Source of the DNA: Treponema sp.
GTDB taxonomy: Bacteria; Spirochaetota; Spirochaetia; Treponematales; Breznakiellaceae
NCBI GenBank assembly: GCA_009777735.1
Contig: WRLF01000020.1
Location: forward strand, 1 to 39,171
Length of the DNA: 39,171 nt
Direction: 5' to 3'
Shown: piece after piece, positions 1-8,665 of the stretch
Numbering within the stretch: the stretch's first letter is position 1
Layout: each line of letters begins with the position of its first letter
Translations under genes and position numbers: made by a program
The notes under the pieces: generated by a model
The model's database searches: none
Told to the model about the DNA's origin: nothing
What the model saw: the letters and a program-made list of their open reading frames with translations, nothing else

Positions 1-4
1 TGTT

Positions 5-76
5 AGCGGGAAACGGGAGTCGGACCCGCGACATCGACCTTGGCAAGGTCGCGCTCTACCACTGAGCTATTCCCGC
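5..76 (-). tRNA. tRNA-Gly (anticodon GCC)
   Basis: Read on the minus strand, a full cloverleaf is visible. The 7-bp acceptor stem pairs GCGGGAA (76-70) with TTCCCGC (12-6). The D-arm contains AGCTCAGTGGTAGAGC, the anticodon loop is TTGCCAA with GCC at 44-42, and the T-arm carries GGGTCCGACTCCC. The discriminator is U, as is usual for bacterial tRNA-Gly. The bases after it read AACA, so CCA is not encoded and must be added after transcription. No integrase or att-like direct repeat was seen beside it. Confidence 0.96.
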
Positions 77-86
77 ATTTATGTAT

Positions 87-115
87 ACTGTAACAGAAAA
101 ACTAAAATGTGTCAA
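87..115 (-). promoter_or_regulatory. Promoter of tRNA-Gly
   Basis: On the minus strand a perfect TTGACA -35 (115-110) is followed by a 17-bp spacer and a TACAGT -10-like hexamer (92-87), 10 nt before the mature tRNA 5' end. Geometry and position fit a housekeeping sigma-70 promoter. Confidence 0.75.
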
Positions 116-163
116 GGCATCGAGTATATACCTCCTGACCCCCAAGCCCTCATCTCCCGTTCC

Positions 164-192
164 TTTACAGTACCGGCAATTTTGTTTATAAT
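164..192 (+). promoter_or_regulatory. Promoter of the chemosensory operon
   Basis: TTTACA (164-169), a 17-bp spacer and a perfect TATAAT (187-192) predict transcription from about 199. This leaves a short leader carrying a GGAGGG Shine-Dalgarno (205-210) directly before the ATG at 214. It is the strongest canonical promoter seen at the head of a long operon in this window. Confidence 0.75.
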
Positions 193-213
193 ACGTTAAA
201 AATCGGAGGGTTC

Positions 214-2376
214 ATGTTATTTTCTAAATTAAAGATTTCGACCAAGCTGATAATATCAAGCGCTGTTTTTTTAATTCCCATAGGGGTGATGCTCCTGTTA
301 ATCTGCACCACTACAATAGATAAAATACAGAAAAGCACCGATGAACTTGAGGGAATTGCTGCAATTCAGCCGGTGGTGACCGCCATGCAGTATTTGCCTG
401 AATACCTCAATGTTTATCTGGAACTACAGGAGGGAAACCTCAAAGAGCTTGAAGATACCATCAACAGCGCCGTCAGATCCCTGGACAGGGCGATGAGACG
501 GTATCGTATACAGCAGGAACAGCCGGAATTTTCGTCTGTCTGGGACGATCTGAAAAAAATCGAACATGACGATGAAGACCTCTATCACAGATATCTGGAT
601 TTTTTCCGTTCCCTGAAAGACGCAATAAATATAATCGGTGAATATTCCGGGCTGCTTTTAGTTTCCAATATGAACGCTTATTACTTTGTATCGCCTGCGC
701 TTTCCGGTATACCCGATGCATTTGAAAGGCTGCTGGATATTGGTAATCCAATCCGGAGAAACCTTTCCAGAGCACAGACTTTAATCGATCGGTACAATGA
801 AGAACTTGCCATCCGCCATGCAGAAGATCCGCCGCGCAATGTGCAGTCAAGACCGATAGAAGCCGCTCCCAGAGCCATTACTCTAAACAATCTTACTACC
901 ATGCTGAATTTACTTTCCTTGACCGCTGAGATGCAGGAAGTCAACAATGCCCGTCCTTTTGTCGAATCTGATCGTGAACGTATCATTTTTAACATCAATG
1001 CGGCGATAGAAGAAAATAACGAGAGCAGAAGACGAAGGGTAAGGGCGGACCAGTTTGAAAACCTGACCGAAAGCCTGGAACGATATGATGAAACCATTAA
1101 TATTTTATTGGCACAGTACCCTGCCACCAGAAGAGCCGGCGCAGGAAGAGCCGGAGGTCAGGATGGATCCGCTGTACAGAGTCCTGCTGCATTTGATTTC
1201 CTGGAAACCATATCGCGGGCGCATTCGGATATATACGCATTGTGGGAAGAAACGCTTTCACAACTGGATTTAATGGTTCAGCGCAATGCCAGAGCCGCAC
1301 GGATAGAATTGATATTTTATTTACTTGTCGTTTCCATTTCACTGGGAATTGCCATTGCTTTTGTAGTCTTTATCGTGAAAGACGTTAATAAATCGGTAAA
1401 ACACCTGCGAACATTGTTCAAGGGTTTAAACGAAAATGATTTAACACTGACCCTGACACCAAACTCAAAAGATGAATTCGGCGAGCTGATGGTTGCATTC
1501 AACGGATTCCTCAACATACTCCGATCCACATTCGGCAGCTTCAGGAAAAGCGCCCAGCTGGTAGCCAATTCTGTTTTTGATCTTTCATCATCATCAAAGG
1601 AAATAACCACCACGGCCAATGAACAATCTGCCAGCGTTTCCGAAATTGTCAGCACGATGGAAAGCAGTAAAAACCTGTCCGAGCAGATTGCCCTGAAAAC
1701 CACCGAAGTAGCAAACCTTGCAATAGAAACACAGAGTCTGAGCAGTAAAGGCGCCGAACTGCGGGAAGCGAACCAAAGCATGATGGAAGATATTCGGGTT
1801 CAAAACCAGAAAATCATAAGCGAGATTCGGAATTTGTCGGATATGATAATCAGAATCAGCGAAGCCATCAGGATCATTGACAGCATTGCAGACCAGACAA
1901 AGCTCATTGCCTTTAACGCGTCTCTTGAAGCATCTTCATCCGGCGAAGCGGGAGCGCGGTTTTCCGTTGTCGCCTCGGAAATAAGGCGTTTTGCCGATAA
2001 TGTAGTCGAATCAACACGCGAAATAAAACAGAGAATAGAAGAAGTTCAGGGCGCATCCCAGATACTGATAACCGAAGCGAACAACGGATCCAAGCAAATT
2101 GAAATCGGATATGAAAGAATGAGCGAGCAAAAAATTGTTTTTGATAATATTGTTGATAATTCTCAGAATGTCGCAACAAGGTCTCAGCAGATATCCAACC
2201 TCAGTAAACAACAGGAACTCGCGTCTACACAGATTTTTGGCGCCCTGAAAGAAATATCCGCCGGTGTAAAGCAATTTGTGATAGCAACCACATCCACCTC
2301 AAAAACAGCCGACAGCCTGAACGGAATGTCCGAAGACCTAAAGGAAAAAGTGGATAAGTACAGGACCGAATCCTAA
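214..2376 (+). CDS. Methyl-accepting chemotaxis protein (transmembrane receptor)
   Basis: A 720-residue receptor with classic MCP architecture. A first membrane helix (about 13-33) and a second (about 365-388) bracket a roughly 330-residue periplasmic region of mostly helical, four-helix-bundle-like sequence that I cannot assign to a ligand class. A HAMP region (about 389-440) leads into a long cytoplasmic coiled-coil signalling domain. The hairpin tip that contacts CheA/CheW is recognisable near 553-590 (IADQTKLIAFNASLEA) but differs from the usual QTNLLALNAAIEAA. The ATG has a strong Shine-Dalgarno (GGAGGG). The stop is 9 nt before the next gene, so the two are surely co-transcribed. The ligand is unknown. 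No CheR or CheB lies nearby, so adaptation by methylation would need enzymes encoded elsewhere. Confidence 0.93.
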   Translation: MLFSKLKISTKLIISSAVFLIPIGVMLLLICTTTIDKIQKSTDELEGIAAIQPVVTAMQYLPEYLNVYLELQEGNLKELEDTINSAVRSLDRAMRRYRIQQEQPEFSSVWDDLKKIEHDDEDLYHRYLDFFRSLKDAINIIGEYSGLLLVSNMNAYYFVSPALSGIPDAFERLLDIGNPIRRNLSRAQTLIDRYNEELAIRHAEDPPRNVQSRPIEAAPRAITLNNLTTMLNLLSLTAEMQEVNNARPFVESDRERIIFNINAAIEENNESRRRRVRADQFENLTESLERYDETINILLAQYPATRRAGAGRAGGQDGSAVQSPAAFDFLETISRAHSDIYALWEETLSQLDLMVQRNARAARIELIFYLLVVSISLGIAIAFVVFIVKDVNKSVKHLRTLFKGLNENDLTLTLTPNSKDEFGELMVAFNGFLNILRSTFGSFRKSAQLVANSVFDLSSSSKEITTTANEQSASVSEIVSTMESSKNLSEQIALKTTEVANLAIETQSLSSKGAELREANQSMMEDIRVQNQKIISEIRNLSDMIIRISEAIRIIDSIADQTKLIAFNASLEASSSGEAGARFSVVASEIRRFADNVVESTREIKQRIEEVQGASQILITEANNGSKQIEIGYERMSEQKIVFDNIVDNSQNVATRSQQISNLSKQQELASTQIFGALKEISAGVKQFVIATTSTSKTADSLNGMSEDLKEKVDKYRTES

Positions 2377-2385
2377 GGAGTTATC

Positions 2386-3378
2386 ATGTATTATTTGTTT
2401 ATCATATTAATTATGGGGATGCTGATAATGGGAGCGGCCATGATACCGGTAGTGCGTTCCTACAGAAAACGAATCGCCGAATTGGAGAAAATAAACGCAG
2501 AATCAGCCAATGGCCTGTCTGAATTCCGTTATAAAACCGTCAAACTTGCCGCAGCGGTAAAAGAATCCGCCGGGAGCATTTCACTTTTGGGTCGGGACAG
2601 CGGAACCATGGGAAAAAGCCATACCGGCAGCATTGAAAATATTGAAAACACCATTAATAAAAACTCGAAAATTGCCGCTGAAATCGTTGAAAAGACAGGC
2701 AGCGTGGCCGCCATTGCCTCAAAAATGGAAGAACATGTGATTCAGGGGTTTATGATACTGGAAAAAAACGTAAAAAAAATGGAGGATATAAAAGAAAAAA
2801 ATTCCGGTGCCATCAACGGCATTATTTCATTAAGCAATAAAGTCGGCAAAATACGTGACATTGTCCGCATCATTAATACCATTACCGATCAAACAAAAGT
2901 AATCGCTTTTAACGCCGCGCTGGAAGCGGCAAGCGCCGGAGAAACGGGGAAACGATTTTCCGTTGTTGCGGGGGAAGTGAACCGGCTGGCAGATAATATA
3001 GATGTCCTTACCCGCCAAATCCGGGAACAGGTAGAAGAAGTTCTCAGCTCGTCTTCTTCTCTTATCATGTACAGCGAAGAGGGTTCCGATAAAATAGCCG
3101 AAGGGTACCGTCTGATTAAGGATCTGGAAGATGTCTTTGAAGAAATCAAGTCCGCCGCAGAGATAACATCAAATCAGGCCCAGACAATAACCGTATCCAC
3201 GCAGGAGCAATTAAAAACCAGCGGTCAGGTCAATGCCGGCATTGCAGAAATATCCACATTGGTAAAAAGCCTTATCGGCGCATCGGAAACGACAGTGATG
3301 ACAGCCTCGGCTTTGACTGAACGTACTAACGAACTGGAACAATTTCTGTCTGTGAAAGAAATTATTGAACAGGTCTGA
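2386..3378 (+). CDS. Membrane-anchored MCP signalling-domain protein without sensor domain
   Basis: This 330-residue protein has one N-terminal membrane helix (about 2-24), no periplasmic domain and no clear HAMP, followed by an MCP signalling domain. The hairpin motif ITDQTKVIAFNAALEA with GETGKRFSVVAGEV lies near 163-190 and closely resembles that of the upstream receptor, so the two probably join the same arrays. The start follows AAGGAG, which overlaps the upstream stop. With no extracytoplasmic sensor, it may respond to membrane or cytoplasmic conditions, or act as an array scaffold. That is inference. Family identity is secure; the input is unknown. Confidence 0.88.
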   Translation: MYYLFIILIMGMLIMGAAMIPVVRSYRKRIAELEKINAESANGLSEFRYKTVKLAAAVKESAGSISLLGRDSGTMGKSHTGSIENIENTINKNSKIAAEIVEKTGSVAAIASKMEEHVIQGFMILEKNVKKMEDIKEKNSGAINGIISLSNKVGKIRDIVRIINTITDQTKVIAFNAALEAASAGETGKRFSVVAGEVNRLADNIDVLTRQIREQVEEVLSSSSSLIMYSEEGSDKIAEGYRLIKDLEDVFEEIKSAAEITSNQAQTITVSTQEQLKTSGQVNAGIAEISTLVKSLIGASETTVMTASALTERTNELEQFLSVKEIIEQV

Positions 3379-3379
3379 C

Positions 3380-6154
3380 ATGGCAATGAAAAAATCCAGG
3401 TACATAAATAAATTTGCCGAAGAAGGAAAGGAAAATATTGCCATCGCAGAAACCCTTCTTTTTGAAATGAGGGAAAGTAATTCTCCCAAAGAAGATGTGA
3501 CAACCATATTACGTGCACTGCATACCCTGAAAGGTTCGGCACGTATGCTGGATTTCAGGAACATCGAAAGCCTGTCACATTCTCTGGAATCGGTGTTTAC
3601 CGCTATACAGGAAGAAAAAGTGACTCTTGGCGACAAGGAAGTGAGACTCATTCTTGCGGCTCTTGACGAACTCAAGACAGGGATTAACGTGATAAAGTCC
3701 GGCGCAGAAGATGCCGGAGATTCATCGCTTCTTCAAAAAGATCTTGCCGCTCTTGCCGCGAACAGGGATTTCTCTGTGCCTGCCGCAGATTCCGCCGGCG
3801 ATTCAATTACTCCGCCTTTTCCTGTGCCGCAGGAAACAGATCAGCCGCAGGATGATACTGTCCCGGTTGTTCCGGAACCGGCAGTTCGGCATGTTAATCT
3901 CTCCGACTCTGATCCGGATGTGAAAAAAATCAACCGGGCAAAATATATTGCGCAATTTGCCGAAGAAGGTCATGAAAATATACAGAAAGTTGAGTCGCTT
4001 CTTTTTGATATAAAAGAAGGCGTGTCTGTCCAGGATGACATTATAACGCTCATGCGGGCACTGCATACCCTGAAAGGTTCGGCGCGCATGCTGGATTTGA
4101 AAGATATTGAAAGCCTCTCTCACCTGATGGAAACTGTTTTCACCTCATTAAAAGAAGAAAGGATAACACTGAACGATAAGGCAGTAAGGCTCATTCTTAC
4201 CGCTCTGGATGAACTTACAGCAGGCATTAATTCTGTTAAAGCAGGCGAGCAAAGCGGCATACGGACAGCGGTTTTTGAAAAAGAGCTTTCGGCGCTTTCC
4301 GCAAATGAGGAATTTAACCTTCCGGCAAAAGCAGATGCCGTCAAAACCGATCGGGATGCAAAAGATCAGATTCGGGATAAGCACAAACAGGGATGGGCAG
4401 ACGCAAAACATCCCGGGCCGGAAGAGGCAAAATCCGAAAGCATCAGAATTTCCATTGACCGGATAAATGACATAATCCACAACATGGCTGCACTGCAATC
4501 CCTGGAAATTGTCGCAAGAAATATTGCGCGGGATACGGAGGCGATCAAAACGGCTGCCCGGCAGTATTCAAAGTATGTCAGCGCCGGTCAGTTCTATAAC
4601 TCTCCCCTGCTGCAGGAATTCCGCGCATTGGAATTGATGACAAGCAAACTGGGATCTCTTGCAAAAAACTATTCAATAGATGCGGGCAACCACATACGGA
4701 GTGCATACAACAGCGTCATTTCCCTGCGGATGCTGCCGCTTTCTACGGCCCTTGACGCATACCCGCGGTTTGTTTTCAACATAGCGTCAGAATTGGGCAA
4801 ACGGGTAAAGATAAAAATCGAAGGCGCTGAAAATGAAATTGATAAAAACCTTATAGAATCATTGTCAGAAGTATTTCTGCACATGATACGAAATTCCATT
4901 GATCACGGAATAGAACCTCCTGAAGTACGGCGCGCCGCCGGTAAAAGTGAAACCGGCCTGATAACGGTCCGCTGTGTGCGGGAAAGCGGCAACATGAAAG
5001 TTACCATCACCGATGACGGTAAAGGCATCGATCTGGAAAAAATCCGCAATAAAATAATTGATAACGGTTTGGTTTCAAAAGAAACCGGAGAATCTTTTGG
5101 CGATGAGGAGCTTATTAACTATATTTTTCAAAGCGGTTTTTCAACAGCAGAAAAAATTTCCAATGTTTCGGGACGCGGCGTGGGAATGGATGCGGTCAAG
5201 AGCAACATTGAACACATGAAGGGCAGCATCGCAATACAAACAAGGGTTGGAGAAGGAACAACTTTTACGATAGCTGTTCCGTTATCAATGGCATCGCTCA
5301 TGGGATTCCCCGTTGCCTGCGGAAAGATGAAATTTATTATTCCCGCCAATTTTGTGGATACCGTTCTTCTTATCAATACAAAAGACATAATTACCATTGT
5401 TGACAGACCGGGGATCATATATAACGGGCGTATTATTAAACTTTTTTATCTGCATCATATCCTGAAAATCAATCTGGAGGCAAAAAAAGAGGATAGTAAT
5501 TCCGTCTTTGTGGTAATTGTCCAGGCTTATGAAGAAACGATCGCTCTTGCGGTTAACCAGACAAGCAGCATGCGCCAGGTTATCCTAAAAAACCCGCCTT
5601 CATTTTTGGAAAGCATGGAACTTCTTTCCGGACTGGTGTTAAGCGAAGATTATGAAATGATTCCCGCACTGCACATTCCGACAGTTATCAGAATGGCGCG
5701 CAGGACAAAAACCATTGATATGAAAAAGCGCCATGTTGATTATGAACGGATGAGAAAGTCCATTCTGATAGTCGATGATTCCCTTCCGGCCCGGGAGGTG
5801 CAAAAAGATATTCTTGAAGCGGAAGGGTACAAGGTTGATACCGCAGCAGACGGATCCGAAGCCCTTTCCGCCGCCAAAAGAACACAGTATGACCTTATTT
5901 GTACGGATATTGCCATGCCGAATATGGACGGCTTTATGCTGACCGAAAATATACGGAAAAATGAACTCCTGAAAAAAATACCTGTTATTGTCGTCTCGTC
6001 AAAAAGTGACATGGAAGATAAAAACAGGGCGGCAAGGATTGGCGCAAACCGCTATATCATAAAAAATGCATTTAACGATCAAAATTTAATAACCGCCGTC
6101 CGTGAACTAATCGGAGAAGCTCAAACGGCCGCACCCGGAGGAATCCATGGATAA
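3380..6154 (+). CDS. Hybrid CheA-type histidine kinase (Hpt-Hpt-P3-P4-CheW-REC)
   Basis: About 924 residues. Domains in order: Hpt1 (phosphoacceptor His48 in ALHTLKGSA), a Pro/Asp-rich linker, Hpt2 (His229 in the same motif), a dimerisation region, an HATPase with N-box RNSIDHG (about 503), DDGKGID and GRGVGMD glycine boxes, a CheW-like P5 domain, and a C-terminal receiver (from about 793; Asp843 in TDIAMPNMDG). There is no P2 CheY-docking domain. ATG 3380 is preferred over TTG 3365, which would overlap the previous gene and adds five unlikely residues; AGG at 3371-3373 is a weak ribosome site. The 3' end overlaps the cyclase gene by 8 nt. The kinase probably passes phosphate to its own receiver and to the cyclase receiver. 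Confidence 0.93.
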   Translation: MAMKKSRYINKFAEEGKENIAIAETLLFEMRESNSPKEDVTTILRALHTLKGSARMLDFRNIESLSHSLESVFTAIQEEKVTLGDKEVRLILAALDELKTGINVIKSGAEDAGDSSLLQKDLAALAANRDFSVPAADSAGDSITPPFPVPQETDQPQDDTVPVVPEPAVRHVNLSDSDPDVKKINRAKYIAQFAEEGHENIQKVESLLFDIKEGVSVQDDIITLMRALHTLKGSARMLDLKDIESLSHLMETVFTSLKEERITLNDKAVRLILTALDELTAGINSVKAGEQSGIRTAVFEKELSALSANEEFNLPAKADAVKTDRDAKDQIRDKHKQGWADAKHPGPEEAKSESIRISIDRINDIIHNMAALQSLEIVARNIARDTEAIKTAARQYSKYVSAGQFYNSPLLQEFRALELMTSKLGSLAKNYSIDAGNHIRSAYNSVISLRMLPLSTALDAYPRFVFNIASELGKRVKIKIEGAENEIDKNLIESLSEVFLHMIRNSIDHGIEPPEVRRAAGKSETGLITVRCVRESGNMKVTITDDGKGIDLEKIRNKIIDNGLVSKETGESFGDEELINYIFQSGFSTAEKISNVSGRGVGMDAVKSNIEHMKGSIAIQTRVGEGTTFTIAVPLSMASLMGFPVACGKMKFIIPANFVDTVLLINTKDIITIVDRPGIIYNGRIIKLFYLHHILKINLEAKKEDSNSVFVVIVQAYEETIALAVNQTSSMRQVILKNPPSFLESMELLSGLVLSEDYEMIPALHIPTVIRMARRTKTIDMKKRHVDYERMRKSILIVDDSLPAREVQKDILEAEGYKVDTAADGSEALSAAKRTQYDLICTDIAMPNMDGFMLTENIRKNELLKKIPVIVVSSKSDMEDKNRAARIGANRYIIKNAFNDQNLITAVRELIGEAQTAAPGGIHG

Positions 6155-8024
6155 AAAACGGATATTGATTTTTGAAGATTCGGATATCTTTGCGGACATG
6201 CTTGCGGAATTTTTAACCTCGGAAGGTTATGAAACAGATCGGGCAAAAAACGGCATGGAAGGAATAAAAAAGGTGTACAGCTTTCTTCCCTGTCTCATTA
6301 TCAGCGATGTGGAAATGCCGTTTTTCAGAGGTTACCAATCCACCCGGCTTTTGAAATCCCGTCATACAACAAAAAATATACCGGTTATATTATTTACCAC
6401 TCTTGGAGAAACAAAAGATAAATTCTGGGGGGAACAGGCCGGAGCGGATTACTATATTGAAAAGTCACCGGAAAATTTTGCAGAACTGTTAAAACATATA
6501 AAAAATCTGTTAAGCGACCCCCCTTCGGTTGATTATGAACTGATTAAAAAGGAAGGAAAAAAAATAAACGATAATTCACTTGTTGAGATGATAAACAATC
6601 TTTTGGACAGTAAACTGTTTCAGACAACCATAATCGGGATGCTTGCTGATTTATCCGGCAAAGTCAGCTCGCTTAAAGAAACCGTTCAGGGGGTGTTTGC
6701 GCTTCTCAACAATGTCTGCCATTCGGAAATCTGCTCCATAATGATAAAAGACGAAGACGATAACGGACTTTTGGTGTATAACGCCAACAATGCGGGCTAT
6801 ACCCGGGAAATCACGGAAGATTTTAAAGCTATTACCATCGCTGATTTTAACACAAGGTTTTCGGATTATAAAGTTATCTCCAAAGAACTTGAAGATTTTT
6901 TTCCCGCCGGAGAAAATGGCAGCAGGATTGAATCCTATATAATGATTCCGCTTAAAATATCCGGTGACGAATATGCGACGGTGCATATCGGCACATCAAT
7001 CAAAGAATATTTTTCTCCGGTTATTCTGGAAAACCTTAATATATTTCTTGCTTCGGCCGCACCGATTATTGCCAATGCACTGAGAATCAGGCAGATGGAA
7101 AGCCTGCAGAATAAAACAAGAATAGCATTTGCCCGGTATGTTCCCATTGATGTAATGGATGAAATAATCAAAAAATCAACAACACAGGTAACCCAGGGTG
7201 AAACCAGAGTTGTAGCGATTCTGTTTTCGGACATCAGGAGTTTTACGAAAATATCGGAACATACGGAAGCGCAGGAACTGGTACAATTTCTCAATAATTA
7301 CTTTGCCTGTATGGGCAATGAAATAATCGCCGAGGGCGGCAATATTGATAAATTCATCGGAGATGCTATTATGGCGATCTTTGGCGCACCGAAAACCCTG
7401 GAAAATTCTTCATCAAGCGCAATCAGGGCAGCGATGCGGATGGTAAAGGCTCTTAAACAGGTGGATGTTTCGGGCATCAAACTGCCCGATATTGGTTTAA
7501 GCACGGGAATCGGCGTTAACAGCGGTGCATGTGTTGTCGGCAATATTGGTTTTCAGAACAAGCTTGATTATACGGTTATCGGAGATACGGTAAACCTTGC
7601 CTCCCGTGTTGAAGGTGTCACGAAATATTACCGGGCGCCGATAATTGTATCCGAATATACATTTCAGTCAGCAAAAGATGATTTTATTTTCCGCAAGGCA
7701 GACAGCGTCCGGGTAGTGGGTAAAGAAATTCCGGTAGGGCTGTATACGGTATATGCCGCCTGGCAGGGAGAAGAAGAAGAAGATACCCCACAATCCCTCG
7801 TTATTAACCGTGAATGCCTCGATCAATACAACAAGGGTCTCAAACTGTACACCATGCGTGAATTTGATATGGCAAAACAATATTTCGCCAAAGCGTTATC
7901 CATTGCCGAAAAAACAGGCAAAGAAGATTACCTTTCATCACTGTACCTTTCCCGAATTGCCGGGCATCTTGCCAACCCGCCGCCGCCCGACTGGGATGCA
8001 ACAATAACAATGACAGACAAATAA
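6147..8024 (+). CDS. Response regulator adenylate cyclase (REC-GAF-class III cyclase)
   Basis: 625 residues. An N-terminal receiver (1-120) has phosphoacceptor Asp54 in ISDVEMP and Lys in YIEKSP. A GAF-like region follows (about 160-320), then a class III nucleotide cyclase (about 350-540). Both metal-binding aspartates are present (FSDIRSF; IGDAIMAIFG). The purine-selecting Lys (IDKFIGD) and Asp (IGDTVN) indicate ATP, and the Asn/Arg pair in VNLASRVE is intact. The C-terminal tail resembles a single TPR-like helical pair. GGAGG precedes the ATG inside the kinase gene, so translation is probably coupled. As the last gene after the hybrid CheA, it is the likely output: receptor signals control cAMP synthesis. 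The role of the GAF domain is unknown. Confidence 0.93.
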   Translation: MDKKRILIFEDSDIFADMLAEFLTSEGYETDRAKNGMEGIKKVYSFLPCLIISDVEMPFFRGYQSTRLLKSRHTTKNIPVILFTTLGETKDKFWGEQAGADYYIEKSPENFAELLKHIKNLLSDPPSVDYELIKKEGKKINDNSLVEMINNLLDSKLFQTTIIGMLADLSGKVSSLKETVQGVFALLNNVCHSEICSIMIKDEDDNGLLVYNANNAGYTREITEDFKAITIADFNTRFSDYKVISKELEDFFPAGENGSRIESYIMIPLKISGDEYATVHIGTSIKEYFSPVILENLNIFLASAAPIIANALRIRQMESLQNKTRIAFARYVPIDVMDEIIKKSTTQVTQGETRVVAILFSDIRSFTKISEHTEAQELVQFLNNYFACMGNEIIAEGGNIDKFIGDAIMAIFGAPKTLENSSSSAIRAAMRMVKALKQVDVSGIKLPDIGLSTGIGVNSGACVVGNIGFQNKLDYTVIGDTVNLASRVEGVTKYYRAPIIVSEYTFQSAKDDFIFRKADSVRVVGKEIPVGLYTVYAAWQGEEEEDTPQSLVINRECLDQYNKGLKLYTMREFDMAKQYFAKALSIAEKTGKEDYLSSLYLSRIAGHLANPPPPDWDATITMTDK

Positions 8025-8047
8025 AGATATTGTTTCACATTAACATT

Positions 8048-8665
8048 TTAATTTTCAATTAGCTCGTCAAGCCCTTCCTGGGTTCGGAGGTATGTCAGTA
8101 CATCCCCGGCAGCGTTGCGTATGTGGATTTTTCTGTCTGGCCATGCGGTGTCCGCAATAACCTGGTTCAAATACTTGACTGCTGCCAGGGAAATAGAGGT
8201 AAGATTTTCCATGTTCAAGATAACATTAACGGATTTTTTACCATGCTGCGACTTTATTTTAACAAGTTCGTCCGAGACTGCCGTAGTATTTCCGATTTTC
8301 AATTCACCGTTAAACGAAAGTACAATACTGTCGGATTCGTCACTGCGTATGACAACAAATTTTTCTTCCTGTACCATGACATTAATAAAACCGGTCATTT
8401 CAAAAACTTCACGAACAGAATCACGCATATTAATTATAGGGAGACTGCGGTTTTCCGATTTCATTGTTTTTATTGCCTGCAGCAGTACCCGCAGGCCCAT
8501 ACTGGAAATATATTCCAGTTCCTTAAAATCAAGGACAATCTCGGTTATATCATTTCCCCATTGTTTCAGCTTTCGTTCAAGCAGGGGAGCATTTGCCGTA
8601 TCAAGACGTCCGGCAAGGGTCAACACCACCGTTGATTTATCTATCCTCTCATTATCAATAGTCAT
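8048..8665 (-). CDS. Tandem STAS-domain protein (anti-sigma-factor-antagonist-like)
   Basis: 205 residues forming two STAS-like halves. The first (about 1-100) holds the canonical phosphorylation loop YISSMGLRVLL with a Ser pair. The second (about 105-205) keeps the fold pattern but has TSISLAAVKYL at the equivalent loop, so its phosphorylation is less certain. An AGGAGG ribosome site lies inside the end of the phosphatase gene, which it overlaps by 11 nt. That placement makes it the obvious substrate of the upstream SpoIIE-type protein. It probably works as the switch protein of a partner-switching module: phosphorylated by the HATPase part, dephosphorylated by the phosphatase part. Its downstream target (a sigma factor or enzyme) is not in the window. 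Confidence 0.88.
   Translation of the reverse strand: MTIDNERIDKSTVVLTLAGRLDTANAPLLERKLKQWGNDITEIVLDFKELEYISSMGLRVLLQAIKTMKSENRSLPIINMRDSVREVFEMTGFINVMVQEEKFVVIRSDESDSIVLSFNGELKIGNTTAVSDELVKIKSQHGKKSVNVILNMENLTSISLAAVKYLNQVIADTAWPDRKIHIRNAAGDVLTYLRTQEGLDELIEN

Noticed and set aside
5..76. tRNA-Gly as an integration site
   Set aside because: No integrase, no duplicated tRNA 3' end and no compositional shift were found next to it within the window.
3365..3379. TTG start for the hybrid CheA
   Set aside because: It would extend the protein into the previous gene by five residues without a better ribosome site. ATG 3380 is more likely.
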